Numbered from the stretch's first letter, positions 38,639 through 51,137 are shown. The stretch is DNA of 64,000 nucleotides from Sambucus nigra (GCA_949130495.1 OX422207.1:375989868-376053867); one strand, 5' to 3'. Translations and numbers: made by a program. Notes: generated by a model not told the origin, from the letters alone.

Positions 38639-38992
38639 TGTTGGAATTTAAGTGAGAACTAAATTGTTATACTAGAAAGAGAAGTGAAGATGACACAGAG
38701 GTACAGTTTCAGAAAATTCTGCTACAAATATGGCATAGAATTATAAGACAAAACAGTCCATAAGCTTCTCTTATTTTTTCTCTGTATATAATTGCAGAGA
38801 ACACACACTAATAAAGAGAAGATGATGTCCTTTACATAGTTGGGACAACTTTTACATAGTGGGAAACTTTCTGAAAACAGGGAGAGGAATTTAAGGGCCA
38901 TCTCTCCTTTTGCTAACAAAGAAATACTATTAAAATACAAAAGCAGATTTTTGCAGATTTAAGAGAAAGTCAACAAAATATTAATTTTAACA
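38639..38992 (-). repeat. 3' LTR of copia element
   Basis: Plus-strand view TGTTGGAATTTA to TTAATTTTAACA; on the element's own strand it begins TGTTAAAATT. Partner of 43095-43450. Confidence 0.93.
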
Positions 38993-39001
38993 CTCCCCTT
39001 A
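38993..39001 (-). promoter_or_regulatory. Polypurine tract of copia element
   Basis: Minus strand TAAGGGGAG directly before the 3' LTR; it overlaps the pol stop codon. Confidence 0.8.
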
Positions 39002-42000
39002 ATGTTTTTGTTGAACACCCATCATTTCTCTAAGGAAATGAAATTTGTTCTTGGGTAGATCTTTGGTGAAGATATTCGCAACTTGCTCTTCGGTCTTGAT
39101 ATATTTGCGTTGAATCTCTTCATCCTCCACAGCCTCTCTAATGAAATGATGTTTGATTGCAATGTGCTTGGTGTGGCTATGATATACGGGATTCTTCGTC
39201 ATGGCAATCGCGGTTTGGTTGTCACAAAGTATTGGAGTAGCATCTCCTTTCTTTTCACCAACATCCTCCAAAATTCTTCTTAGCCACATCATTTGTGAAG
39301 TTTCCAATGATGCCGACACATTTTTGGCCTCGATGGATGATTGCGCTATCGTTTGTTGCTTCTTTGATGCCCATGAAACCGCTCCGGAGCCAAGAGAAAA
39401 AACATACCCAGAAGTACTTATCATGTCATAAATAGAACCAACCCAATCATTATCACAAAACCCAAGTAACTTTATCTCAACATTATTCTTATACATGATG
39501 CCAAAATTAGAAGTTCCTTGGATGTACCTCAACACCCTTTTTACAGCCCCAAAATGAGTTTGACTCGGCTTGTGCATGTACCGAGACAATAAACTAGTAG
39601 CATACATGATATCCGACCTCGTAGCCGTCAAGTACAACAAACTTCCAACCAAACTTCTATAAATAGATGCATCAACCTCTTTGCTTCCATCTTCTTTCAA
39701 TAATTTTTCATTCACCACCAAAGGTGTAGCCACCGATTTGCAATTCATCATTATGAATTTTTTAAGAAGGGTTTTAGCATACTTCTTTTGGCAAATAAAA
39801 ATACCATCTGCTTGTTGATAAATTTCAATGCCCAAGAAGTAATTTAGAAGACCCAAATCACTCATTTCATATTTTTTCATCATGTCACTTTTGAAATCTT
39901 CAATCATTTTTGCATCACTATCGGTAAACACCAAGTCCTCAACATAAAGAGAGACAATAAGGATACCTGTTGCCGCGCTTCTTTTGATGTATAAGGTTTG
40001 CTCACTTTTACTTCTTTGAAAGCCTCTTTCATTGAAGTATGCATCAATCTCACTATACCATGCTCGGGGAGCTTGCTTCAAGCCATACAAGGCCTTTTTC
40101 AGCTTGTATACCTTCTCTTCCTCACTTTTCATTATGAATCCTTGAGGTTGGTCAACGTACACCGCTTCATTTAACACACCATTCAAGAATGCAGATTTTA
40201 CATCAAGTTGATACAAAAACCAACCTTTTTGAGTGGCCATGGCAACAAGTGCTCTAATTGTGTCAAGCCTTGCCACATGTGCAAATGTCTCTTGAAAATC
40301 AATTCCGTTTTGTTGAGAATACCCCTTTGCTACAAGTCTTGCTTTGTTCTTTGGATTGAGCCATCCGGATTAACCTTGCTTTTGTAAATCCACTTCACAC
40401 CAATAACCTCTTTATTTTTTGGCCTTTCCACTAATTCTCAAGTCCTGTTCTTCACAATAACTTGAATTTCTTCTTCCATTGCAAGCTTCCAGACTTTTTC
40501 ATTTTTAGCATCTTCAAAGGTCTCCGGTTCAGCTACACAAAAATTACATCTAGCATACACATCATTTAGACTTCTTATTATTCTTGGAGTTGAGCTTGGA
40601 GATGAGGAGTTTGAGCTTGATGGAGAACTTGAGGATGATAGTGGACTTGCATTTGGAGACATTTGAGGAGCTTCTACATCTTCCTCTTCATCTTCTTCAA
40701 CACTTTGTGATTCTTCATTAAGGGTGATAACTTTATTTTGGATTTTTTTCTTTCCAATCCCAAAAGGTTTTCTCATCAAAAATCACATCCTACAAATAAT
40801 CACTTTGTTCCTTTTCAAGCTAAAGAGTCTATAGCCCTTTGATTTTGAGCTATACCCTACAAAGATGCATTTTTCACTACTTTCATCAAGCTTGTGTCTC
40901 ACTTCTTTAGGAATATGAGCAAAGCAAATACAACCAAACACCCTAAAGTGGTTCACATATGGTTTTCTTCCACTCCATGCCTCAAATGGAGTTTGACTTT
41001 TTACGGCCTTTATAGGGCATCTATTCATCAAATAAACCGTTGTATACACCACTTCAGCCCAAAAACTATATGGCAACCCTTTCTCATGTAACATGGATTT
41101 TGTCATTTCCTCAATGGTTCTATTCTTCCTTTCCTCCACTCCAATTTCTTGTGGAGTATACCCAATCGTTAGTTGTCTTTCCATGCCAACATCTTCACAA
41201 AATTTATCAAACTCCTTAGAGTTATATTCTCCACCTCTATCACTTCTCAAAATTTTCAAGTAGTGACCATATTATTTTTCAACTAGTTTGTGAATTTTTT
41301 TTAAAATGGAATAAACATCTGATTTTTACCGCATAAAATACACCCAAGTCATCCTTAAAAAATAATCAATAAAGGTAATGAAGTATTTGTTACCGGCATG
41401 AGAAGTGTTCTTCATTGGTCCCAACACATTGGTATGAACAAGCTCCAATGGTGCTTTAGCTCTCCATGCTTTCTCCTTTGAAAAAGGCTCTCGGTGGTGC
41501 TTTCTAAGAGCACATCCTTCACAAATTCCATTTACTTCTTCGATGGTTGGCAGCCCGTAAACCATTCTCTTTTGATGCAAATTCTTCATGCTTTGAAAAT
41601 TCAAGTGCCCATATCTTCTATGCCATAGCCATATGTCGTCAACCACATTCATCTTCAAGGCCACATTCTTTGAGTATCGAAAAGTGAGAGGAAAACTTCT
41701 ATTCTTTTCCATCTTGATTTTTGCAATAACTTGGCTTCTCCCCCCTATGTCAAAAATTCTGCATGAGTCTTCTTCAAAGAGAATAGTGTACCCATGTTCC
41801 GCAAGTTGCCCAACACTCAACAAATTCTGCTTTAAATTCGGAACTAGTAACACATCTCGGATATACTTTATTCCTTTCTCCGTTTCAATGGATATAGTAC
41901 CCTTGCCCTTTGTTTGGACTAAGGCACCATTACCCATCTTCACTTGAGAATTAGAAGAAGTATCCATAGAGGTAAAAAAAATTTGATCCCTGGTCATGTG

Positions 42001-43003
42001 ATTACTACACCCACTATCAAGAAACCACAAATCATTTCTTTGCTCCGATGCACTTTGACAAGCCAAAAACATATTCCCCTCATATTCTCGTTCTTCGGTG
42101 AAGTTAGCTTGTTTGTTGTTCTTGAGCCGACAATCTTTTTGAACATGACCAAATTTCTTGCAATTGTGACATTGTGGCTTTCCCCGGAACCAACAATCTT
42201 TATCAATATGGCTACTTCTCTTGCAAATACTACACTTTTGTTGATTAAAACTTTCATTACTTTCTCTTCTTTCAAAATTATTTCTATCTCTTCCTCGAGT
42301 GTTTCTTCCTCTTCCTCTTTCATGTCTTCCACCTCTTGAAGATTCACCTTTGGGTTGATCAAAAAATGGTTTGGCTCCAACATTGAGCTTAAATTGAAAG
42401 GCACTCTCAACTAATTTTTCAGAGTGTCTACTCAACCGTTGTTCATATGTTTTAATGGAAACCATCAATTCTTCAACACTCAAAGAGGCTATTTCTTTAG
42501 TTCCTTCAACAATGGCAACAATGGGGTCATACTTTTTTGGCAAACTAATAAAAAAGTTTCAACAATCCTTTGATCGGAAAGTTGTTTCCCATATGTTTTC
42601 ATTTGATTCACAATCTCCATTAATCTAGAGAAAAAATCTTTCAATATTTCCACATCCTTCATCTTCATATTCTCAAGTACCTCTGAATTCTTTTTGTAAA
42701 ATATCCCAAGCCTCCTTTGCTTTGTTTGCATTGATGATTCTTGGAAATATTGTTTCAACTAACCCTGTTGGATTAGGTTAGACCTTTTGCATCTTTCTTC
42801 TTGTGCTCCTTCAACTTTTGCTTTTGAGCTTCCGACAAAGCCGTGATATCTTCTGGTTCATCAAACCCATCTTCAATATACTCCCATAAATCAAATGAAA
42901 GAAAAATTATTTCCATTTTTACAGACCATAAATTATAGTTCTCTCCATCAAATATTGGAATGAAGGGTTATTGGGTACCCATTTGGTTGCTAGAACTTGC
43001 CAT
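38999..43003 (-). pseudogene. Copia gag-pol polyprotein, frameshifted
   Basis: Starts MASSSNQMG at 43003, downstream of the primer site. Order: Gag; two CCHC knuckles (CSICKRSSHIDKDC, CHNCKKFGHVQKDC, about 42234-42133); protease LDSGCSNHM near 42018; HHCC zinc region (WHRRYGHLN to CEGC); integrase core; reverse transcriptase with LDVKSAFLNG; RNase H ending at 38999. At least three frameshifts (two in the Gag region between 43003 and 42543, one between 40438 and 40276) and several stops break it. Key residues are also lost: the first integrase Asp is Asn (HTNVLG), the RT motif YVDD is YVED (39946-39935), and RNase H has EAK for EAE. It is clearly non-functional. The C-terminal 425-codon frame (40276-38999) is intact except for these residues. 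Confidence 0.9.
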
Positions 43004-43078
43004 AAATTTTCTATCGCTTTCCGTCGGATTTATTTTATGTCCAACAAAGAAAATACACCCAGATCTTGATCTGAAAAG

Positions 43079-43092
43079 GGATCTGATACCAC
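43079..43092 (-). promoter_or_regulatory. tRNA-iMet primer-binding site of copia element
   Basis: Minus strand TGGTATCAGATCCC, two or three bases inside the 5' LTR. Confidence 0.82.
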
Positions 43093-43094
43093 TT

Positions 43095-43450
43095 TGTTGG
43101 AATTTAAGTGAGAACTAAATTTTTATACTAGAAAGAGAAGTGAAGATGAAAAATAGAGGTACAGTTTTAGAAAATTCTGCTGCAAATATGGCACAAAATT
43201 ATAAGACAAAACAGTCCATAAGCTGCTCTTATTTTTTCTCTGTATATAATTGCAGAGAACACACACTAATAAAGAGAAGTTGTTGTCCTTTACATAGTTA
43301 GGACAACTTTTACATAGTGGGAAACTTTCTGAAAACAGGGAGAGGAATTTAAGGGCCATCTCTCCTTTTGCTAACAAAGAAATACTATTAAAATACAAAA
43401 GCAGATTTTTGCAGATTTAAGAGAAAGTCAACAAAATATTAATTTTAACA
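43095..43450 (-). repeat. 5' LTR of copia element
   Basis: 356 bp, partner of 38639-38992; its outer end abuts the ATTTT duplication. This copy would carry the element's promoter. Confidence 0.93.
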
Positions 43451-43455
43451 ATTTT

Positions 43456-45816
43456 CCCCTTAGTCGTGCCTATGCATTCGAGGAAGTACAAACTGACCTC
43501 AGAAAATGATTTGGAGTCATTTTGTACAATATAACTTATTGTTGGAAATGTCAAGATAAAGGCCTCGCCAAATAATGAGGATGTCTATGACATCAATGGT
43601 GAGGTCGCTTCCATGACAATTTTTATAATAGAGGGGAATGTTATTTTCACCCTCATTTGTTACTGGTGAAAATACTCTATTTATATAAAATACTTAAATT
43701 ACAGGGAAACTAATGGGCGCAATATTCATACGCCAAACTTGTGGGATTAATCCGGGTTTGAGTGAGAGTTGATACTACTATAGGCTAAAAACTTCCCATT
43801 GGTCCAGCACATATCACTTTTAAGCCAGAGACAAGTCTCGTAATTTGGTGATATGGCTGCCCCAATCATAAAAAATACTGAGATAGATGACTTGGTGTTT
43901 TATGAGTTTTTATATGGTTAAAATTACACAGGTTTTCATATACCTATTTAGGAAAGAATTCCTAGTGGGCTCTTTACCATTTATTGAACTTGTTCTGTGA
44001 TTTTTAGTGTCTATTACTGATTGTATTTTTACTTTACATCCAAATCCTTATTGCAAGAGAAATCCCAAGGACTAAGATATCAACTTAGTGGATTTAAGAA
44101 AAGTTTGGGAGAGACAAACCCCAATCGGTGTCCTACCTCACTAGTGAGAAGATTATGTGCTTCTTGTCTAAGAACATAACAGTTACGGTAGACAATAATT
44201 TCACAATCATTCTAAAGGTCACTACTCCCTAGTTTTGATCATATGGTGGTTAACGACTCCTGCATTTCGATATCTATACCTCTCCCTGGTGCAGTTACCA
44301 GAGGGGTGTATATTGGTGAATCGTTATCGCCCACCTATGTGATCTAAGCTAATTCTGAGGATCGCTCGATTGAACATCAACAGAATCTTCTTTTTGACAA
44401 CTTTAACCCACTCTTCTCATACGAAGAAGTTTTTCCCTCGGTTCGGCTTTAAAAAGAAACCATGGAGGAAGTAGAGGGAGAGTAATGGGATTTTTTCTTC
44501 ATACTCATTTCTAAAAATCTTAAAGTGATGACCGACTGGCCAAGACGGACTGTCAACTTGGATCCCTTTGCAAATCAGAAGAAGTTAGGAGGCCGAGATG
44601 AATAAAATCCTCAAGGTACAGTTGGCACTAAGAAAATAACAATACATGTTTGATAGAAATAAAATTAAGAAAAGTAGAGTGAGAGAGAAAGAGATGGGAT
44701 GAATAGGCTAAAAAGATGAAAATCGACAAAGATCCTCTCTTCAATCCCTTTGGGGGCAATAATCGTCGCCTGGTTATTTCCCCACCATTATCCAGGTTTT
44801 GCCATTAGAAGATAGGTTTTATAAAGGGCAAGGAGATCGTCACCACTCGATGGCTCTATTCGCCACGTTACTCAAAGACATGATGACGTTGAGAGGTTTT
44901 TCTATGGAAAACCTTCACAAGTAAGGGCTCTGTCACTTTACTATGGTAAGTTATATTTTAGTTTTGTTATGTGAAATTTTTTAACTTTAGCTAAATGATA
45001 ACTTTATTTTTCCCGTTTTTGAGGCCATAAATGCAACACATGAGGTGGCCATTTGGGTCGACCATTTACTGAAGAGGAATTATGTTCCTTATCACCAAGG
45101 TAATGTCATGAAGAACACACTTACTAAGAAGAAGAAAAATCACCCGCCTTAACATAAATCTTAAGGAAAAAACTTCTTGTAAAGAGAAGGTGATAGAGGA
45201 GAATAAACCCCGCTAATTGGAATTAAATAAGGTCGACACCGAGCTAGCGACGCTCAAGAAGGCCTTTTCCCAAAATACCCTACAGAAAATAATATTGAAG
45301 AGGGAAAAAAGAGTTCTTGAGGAAAGTTGGGACACTGACCTGAGAAGTCTTCTAACAAAATCTTTGAGGATGGGGTGCAAGAAGTTGATGTGCAACTAGA
45401 GTGTCACTAGTTGATTGCTTTCTACCTTTGTTGTTTGGCTAGTTGGTCTTCATCGGGGAAATATATTAGAGGAAGAACGAGCGTACATTAAACAACTCCA
45501 TTAGATAAGCCAATCTTAGGTGAAGGGGAAGCTTCTGTGGAATTTAGTGAGTCGGTCGAGTAGACGATCATTGATCCTGGTGCTCCCACTCTAATGCTCG
45601 ATAAAGTAAATGATGTCGTTGACATTTAGGGACAGGTCATCCCTATCTACCTTTGTTTTTTTTTCTTTTTTTGATAAGCCATTTTACTAACTTTTGGAGG
45701 CCTTGTACCATTTTATCTTCAAATTAATTAAAGATTGTTTTTGCCTTTCATGTTTTTTTATTCTTGTATAGATAATTTTGCATCTCGGCTTTATAATTAA
45801 TGTTCTTAACTGTTAA
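43456..45816 (+). other. Unclassified, probably old transposon-derived sequence
   Basis: About 2.4 kb of moderately GC-richer sequence. The only ORF of interest is 45217-45399 (+), a 60-codon charged stretch (MELNKVDTELATLKKAFSQN...) with a heptad-like pattern that could form a coiled coil. Around it, translated fragments in shifted frames look like degraded coding sequence. They faintly recall the coiled-coil ends of plant putative gypsy-type transposon proteins (Pfam family PF04195), but I cannot support that firmly. Confidence 0.35.
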
Positions 45817-45820
45817 CTAA

Positions 45821-46610
45821 AACTTGTAAGTTAACATCTTTGTTTAACTTGGATGGCAGTCGGTGGAACTGGGGTTTGAGACCGACTCCACTGACTTATA
45901 TAATTAATGAATAGGCTAAGTAACTATCCAGTTGATTAAATCTTGTAAGTTAACATTATTATTTAACTTAATCTATAGTAGGTGGATGTGACATCTTTAA
46001 CTAACTCCACTGACATGTATAAATAATTAAGATGTCAAATTACTATGCAAGTGATTAAATCTTATAACTCAACCTTCTTATTTAACCTAATTTAAATGTT
46101 GTATCGCTATTTCCAAGTGGGTTTTATCCTAAATCTTAGGTGATCAACTTATTTATATGTTGTACCATCCTTCCTAGGTGGATTTATGCCTATTTTAGGC
46201 CGACCAACCAAAGTTACTCTCATCGTTTTTAGGTGGGTTTGATACTAAATCTTAGGTGACCAACTTATTTCTAATTTGTATCACCCATTCTTGGATGGGT
46301 TTATGCATATTCTAGGATGACCAACCCAAGATAGACTGTATCATCATTTTTAGGTGGGTTTAACGCCCAATCTTGGGTGACCAACTTATTTATAAGTTGT
46401 ACCACCCTATCTTAGGTGGGTTTTATGACTATTCTAGGCCGACCAACAGAAATTGGATTGTACCACCATTTTCAGGTGAGTTAGATGCCAAATATTAGGT
46501 GAAGAACTTATTCCTAAGTTATGCCACCCATTCATAGGTGGGATTATGCCTATTCTAGGATGACCAACCCATGTTGGGTTGTACCACTATTTTCATGTAG
46601 GTTTTGTGAC
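45821..46610. repeat. Two-part tandem array, unit about 119 bp
   Basis: Part 1: three units beginning CTTGTAAGTTAACAT at about 45823, 45942 and 46061 (spacing 119 and 119). Part 2: about four units containing CAACTTATTT at 46145, 46261, 46382 and about 46504 (spacing 116-122); each has two half-units carrying the phrases AGGTGGGTTT and CTAGGCCGACCAACC. The units of the two parts differ in sequence but share almost the same length. Confidence 0.85.
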
Positions 46611-46619
46611 GTAGTTTAA

Positions 46620-47250
46620 TCTTGAAGGAACAATTATCAAAGAAACACAATTATAAATATAAATCATCTTTATTCAATTAAAATACTTGAAAAAATTAAC
46701 TTATCTAATTAATTACAAAATTTTCTAAAGTCCATGGCATTCCATGACCTATGTATTATTGTGTCGTCCAACTCCTCTAGAGGTGGCATGATCTGCCTCC
46801 TCTCGTTGATACTATTCTTTATGGAAATTCATAATTTAGTGAAAAATTTTCTTGGTGATCAACAAAAGCTTTCTAATCATTAAATCGTTTACTTAAAAAC
46901 TCTAACTTTGACCTTCATATCGTTCTGCTTAGAGAAATATTATTAATATGTTGTAAGGTGAATGTGATCCTCCTCTCTTCGTTATTCTACTAAGCCAAAC
47001 TTGTAAGGGCAAATAGTTTATCTTAGTCTAAGTATTTAGTTTATTTACACTTAGGATAGTTTGGCATATCCCAATACAAACCATCATGTATCGTTATAAC
47101 AAACCAACTACAATATTGAAGATTTTCTGCATCCCACAAAAGTATTAATCAACTTGTTTTTACATTTATTCATGAAATTTATTTTGGGATGTTATATTTT
47201 TATTAACACTGAAACATCATTTTTTTAAGTTTAAAAATCGAGGCAATTTT
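46620..47250. other. AT-rich spacer, nothing recognised
   Basis: No gene, RNA or clear repeat. It may include the left end of the copia LTR that becomes recognisable after 47250. Confidence 0.45.
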
Positions 47251-48020
47251 TTTATTAAAACTGTTCAAACTTCACTGACCTCGTTCAAACGAGAAGGCAT
47301 TCCCGTTCGAATGAGATGTCAAAGTCGTTAGAAGCTAGTTCATACGAGATGGCATTGTCGTTCGAACGAACTCTATTTTTGTTTAAACAAACTGCCTTTC
47401 TCGTTCAAATGAGCCTCATTTTTGTTCAAACTAACAGTCGCCTTGAATTTTGTGCACGAGCTATAAATATTTGTTTCGTTTTTAAATTTCATGGGACTTT
47501 TGCCAAAATGATATCTGCACATTTATTGCAAAAGTTTTCAACACTTTTGTCTGCCAAAACACTTTTGATTCACAAACATGTAATTGAATGTATTTTGTGA
47601 ATCGATTTTGAAGATATAATTTATGGGGAGATCATCTCTATAAATGACTTATAAACCCAAAAGGATCATGGATGAAGACTGAAGGATGAAGGATGATCGA
47701 TGGATACCAAGGGTGTATTACCACCTGTGGACTGTTCAGGATTGAGGAGTACTCTTTAGAGATCTTCGAAGAGTGTGCATTATGCTTGTAGTTATATCAA
47801 GTAGTATTGTAATTCGATTGTATTGTAAAACTTTTAAAGTGCTGAAAAAGGTTTTTCCCTGAAAAGGGGATTTTCCCTCAATTGTCATGTGATTGCATGT
47901 TTATTTGTCTGTGTTAGCACATAGATGAATATCTTGGGATAATAAGACAAAATTGGATTTGTGTTTGGACATTTAATTATATAAATCTTTCCATTAAGAT
48001 CTCAAGAACACTCTCAAATT
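47251..48020 (+). mobile_element. Probable copia LTR (right part), left boundary unresolved
   Basis: The stretch 47840-47890 (GAAAAAGGTTTTTCCCTGAAAAGGGGATTTTCC) followed by a T/G-rich tail and GTGTTAGCACATAGATG is typical of the end of plant copia LTRs, and a matching copia Gag starts about 100 bp further on. The left part carries a phased array of GTTCGAAC-like motifs. I could not place the left LTR end or the primer site exactly. Confidence 0.55.
47282..47434. repeat. Array of GTTCGAACGAG-like motifs, about 22-bp period
   Basis: The motif [C/A]GTTYRAAYGA recurs with its G at 47283, 47305, 47327, 47338, 47360, 47381, 47403 and 47424, so spacings are 22, 22, 11, 22, 21, 22 and 21 bases. Several copies are palindromic (CGTTCGAACG at 47359, GTTTAAAC at 47381). 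Confidence 0.85.
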
Positions 48021-48131
48021 AGTATCACAATAGGTTACGCTAATCTATCGTATAATCTTTTTCTATATTTTTTTTCTTTTCATATCAATTTTTTTTCAAA
48101 AAATTATTGATCTTTGAAAGGCTGGATTTCA

Positions 48132-49386
48132 ATGGATAATTTATACGTATTTAATGGTTCCAATTATGCCTACTAAAAAGCTAGTATGAGGTCTTCCTTA
48201 AAAGCCATATATGAACGAGTCTGGTTAGTTTATGAAAGAGGGTAGACTCCTCCCACTGTCACTGTTGATAATGTCGTTGGTCCAAACCTGTATTGTCATG
48301 GATAGAGGATGAATTTAAGTGGACTCATTTTAACTCTTGCGACCTTAGTGCTATTTCAGGAGCCGTCACCCCTGATGAGTTCCATTGCATCATGACGTGC
48401 ACCATGTCTAAGGAAACTTGAGATACCCTCCATCTCACACATAAGGGTACCAATGTTGTAAAGGAAACTAAGCTACACAATTTTACCACCCAATTTGAGA
48501 CTATTACCATCTAAAATCCAAGTCATTTGATTACTTTTATGAACGTTTATCAGACATAGATAATTCTAGTTTTAATTTGGGTGAGAAGATTCCTGAGACG
48601 GTAGTTGTGAAGAAAATTTTGAGGTTTCTCCCTACCCTCTTTATTCCCAAGGTCATCGTGTTTAATTCATTAGAGATCATAAACACTCTTAGGTTAGAAG
48701 AACTTCTAAGAGATCGTCAAACATATGAGAATGATATGTTCCCTAAAACTATTAAAGCTAAGGAAGTAGGAATTGCTTTAACTACACAAATTAAGAAAGA
48801 AAAAGTTTGTGAGTCTGAATCTGATGTTGATGTTGATGTTGATTTGGATCACTTGACCCTTTTTACGAAAAAATTCAAAACATTTCTCAAATTCTTCCAA
48901 AGAAAATTGTTCCAAAGAAATGACTTTTGAGAAAAATAAAAATGAGGCCATGAGTGGGGGAGATAAAGGAGAGATTAGATGTTATGAATGTGAGGATAAA
49001 GGGCACAAGTCACATGAGTGTCCCACTAGGCTTAAGTGAAATGTCAAGAAAGTTGCAAATAAAGCCACTATTAGCGATAGTGACATTGAGTCGGTTAATT
49101 TAAAGGGAGAATCACCACATGAGCTGTGTATTGCGTTCATGGCTAGTCATGTTAGCATTTATAGTCTGTCCCATGTCGACGAGGACATATCTAAACGTGA
49201 GAGCCTCAGTTATATTTCATTTCATTCAAGAGATAATGAGTATAAGGATGGAATTTTAAATGATGGAGAAGGTGGCCTCCAAAAGGCGTTTAGTGATTAG
49301 ACTTTAAAAACTAAAAATCTAAATAAGGATTTGTCTATTAGGGTGTTAGATATAGAGAAAAAGGTGCGAGGCGTCGGTGAGTCAAC
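48132..49386 (+). pseudogene. Ty1-copia gag fragment, interrupted by family A
   Basis: Opens MDNLYVFNGSNYAY, where the family has NG-NYAYWK; the Trp codon is now a stop. Then comes the usual Gag series in shifted frames: TMSKET then DTLHLTHKG; a 117-codon open piece (48577-48930) with EKIPETVVVKKILRFLP and LRLEELLRDRQTYE; and a CCHC zinc knuckle CYECEDKGHKSHEC near 48980. This is the pattern of plant copia Gags with a UBN2-type domain. The reading stops at 49386 where the LTR of family A begins; protease and pol would lie beyond the nested insertions, outside the window. Confidence 0.78.
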
Positions 49387-50471
49387 TTTAATACCCCGTA
49401 ATTTTATAGATTTTATTTAAAGGGTGTAAATAAACTAAATGGAAATTAATCCAAATTTAAATACTAGCAAGATATGAGTGGGTATTTGATTATGATGATA
49501 AGAATGAATATCATTGGTTAAACATGATAATATATGATTATTGAAATGATTAAAATTATCGCAAGTTATAAATACGACAATTCGGGAAAGTAAGTTGGGA
49601 TGCGTGCATACGCGGCAGGAATCAATTTATTTGAACTTAAAAGTAAAATATAATTTTATCATCCATATGATCAGTTTGAGTGTGACAGTGTGTACGAAAG
49701 GGTCGAGATAGTCGGGAAACACTAGTAGGGGTTTAGTTTGGGTCCTGGGGCTTTTCTAGGCCATATCGGCAACTCGGGAGGGTATTTTGGTAATTTCCAT
49801 TTTTGAGGATTAGCAACCCACAAAAATTGGGTCTTGCAATCAGCCTATGTTAAGGCCTTTTGGGGTCATTCATTGTCACACCAAGCCTTAATCAAAGAGA
49901 CAAGAGAGGATAAGTTCTAAGGGGTTTCCAAGGCCACAACCACCACTCGCCGCCGCGATCGCCGGAAATTATGATCGAAAAATAGAAGGAAAATCAACCT
50001 AGATCATCATCAAAGGATCAGAACTTCTAAACCCAGGCAAGTGATTTAATCCATTAAGATTCAACAAATAAATTATCCATGTTAGAGTAGGATTTGGTGA
50101 TATCCTTGAAAATCTGAAAATTCATGAAATTTGGAGATGAAACCTAAATTATGATTAGGTTGTTTATGAAATATTGATTCTGGAAGAACCTCACATATTA
50201 GATCATGATCCATGTGTAATTACTTTCGGATTTATGAAGAGATTATGATGATTCTTGAAGAAAATTTAAAGATAAGGCTTTTTATGAAATTATGGTGATT
50301 AATCCAAGAAAAGACCAATTGATGATGAATTAACAGTTATGGAACCTTGATAATCATGTAGTTAGGTTGTATAATGATCCTAGATGTTTACTTTAGAATT
50401 TAACACCTTGAAATGAAGATTTGAGACAAGAATTCGACTTAAAATGACGCAAACTTGTAGCCTACACCTGC

Positions 50472-50532
50472 TTGATCGATCGATCGACATTCATAGGTCG
50501 ATCGATCGATGGTGCTCGATCGATCGATCGAC
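50472..50532. repeat. GATC-repeat cluster in LTR (family A, plus copy)
   Basis: Three blocks of repeated GATC separated by 10-12 and about 5 bases, flanked by ACCTGCTT and CCTCCCCAG. Confidence 0.92.
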
Positions 50533-51106
50533 CTCCCCAGAAACAATGATTTTTTTTCCCTTTGTCAGATTTAATCGATTCCATCCATTTGAAGGTTGAA
50601 TGAGGGGATTATGTAAAGACGTTAGGAATTAAGGGAGACCAGTAGGGACGTAATTGGACCCCGGAACATATTAGAATTAATTAAGAATATAGTGATTGAA
50701 TTTATGAGGGTTTGATGATGAATTTCCTATTTTACGATACAAGAATATGATTTATATTATTAGGCGAGATAAGTTAGGATATGAAATATAAATAAAGAGC
50801 TAAGGGTACTAAATTAATATTTGGGAAAGTTTGGAGACTTAGTAACCTCTTCAGTTAGGATTAAGTACTCAAAATTTACGATGTGAGACGTATCGACATA
50901 ATATATTATATATCATCTGGAATAATCATAGTGTATGAACTTTGACTAATGGTATAAGGCTGAAATATACCCTTAATAATATAGTCAATTATTTATGTTG
51001 TGTGAATGCTTAATATATGGATTATTATGTGTATGACATACCTACCATACTTGCTATCATGGGAGGTTGGTTATTTATAAGGGCCATCTAATCTTTGTGT
51101 GCCAAC

Positions 51107-51134
<28 letters not shown>
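51107..51134 (+). repeat. Poly(G) run of 28
   Basis: 28 consecutive G residues in the family A LTR. The sister LTR has only CCCCC at the matching place (1960-1964). Confidence 0.95.

Positions 51135-51137
<3 letters not shown>

Larger units (their letters stand above)
38639..43450 (-). mobile_element. Complete Ty1-copia retrotransposon (4.8 kb)
   Basis: A full-length minus-strand copia element: two LTRs of about 355 bp, initiator-Met primer site, polypurine tract, one gag-pol region and an exact 5-bp target duplication. By eye the LTRs differ at roughly a dozen bases plus one 2-base indel over 355 bp, which suggests insertion within the last few million years. The internal gene is broken, so the copy could move only with proteins supplied by others. 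Confidence 0.93.

Noticed and set aside
41944..42410. ORFs in alternative frames and strands over the copia gag
   Set aside because: They overlap the authentic zinc-knuckle and protease frame; charged low-complexity translations only.
45217..45399. Coiled-coil-like ORF as a host gene
   Set aside because: Only 60 codons, no start context or splice partners, surrounded by degraded frames; kept only as a note on old transposon sequence.
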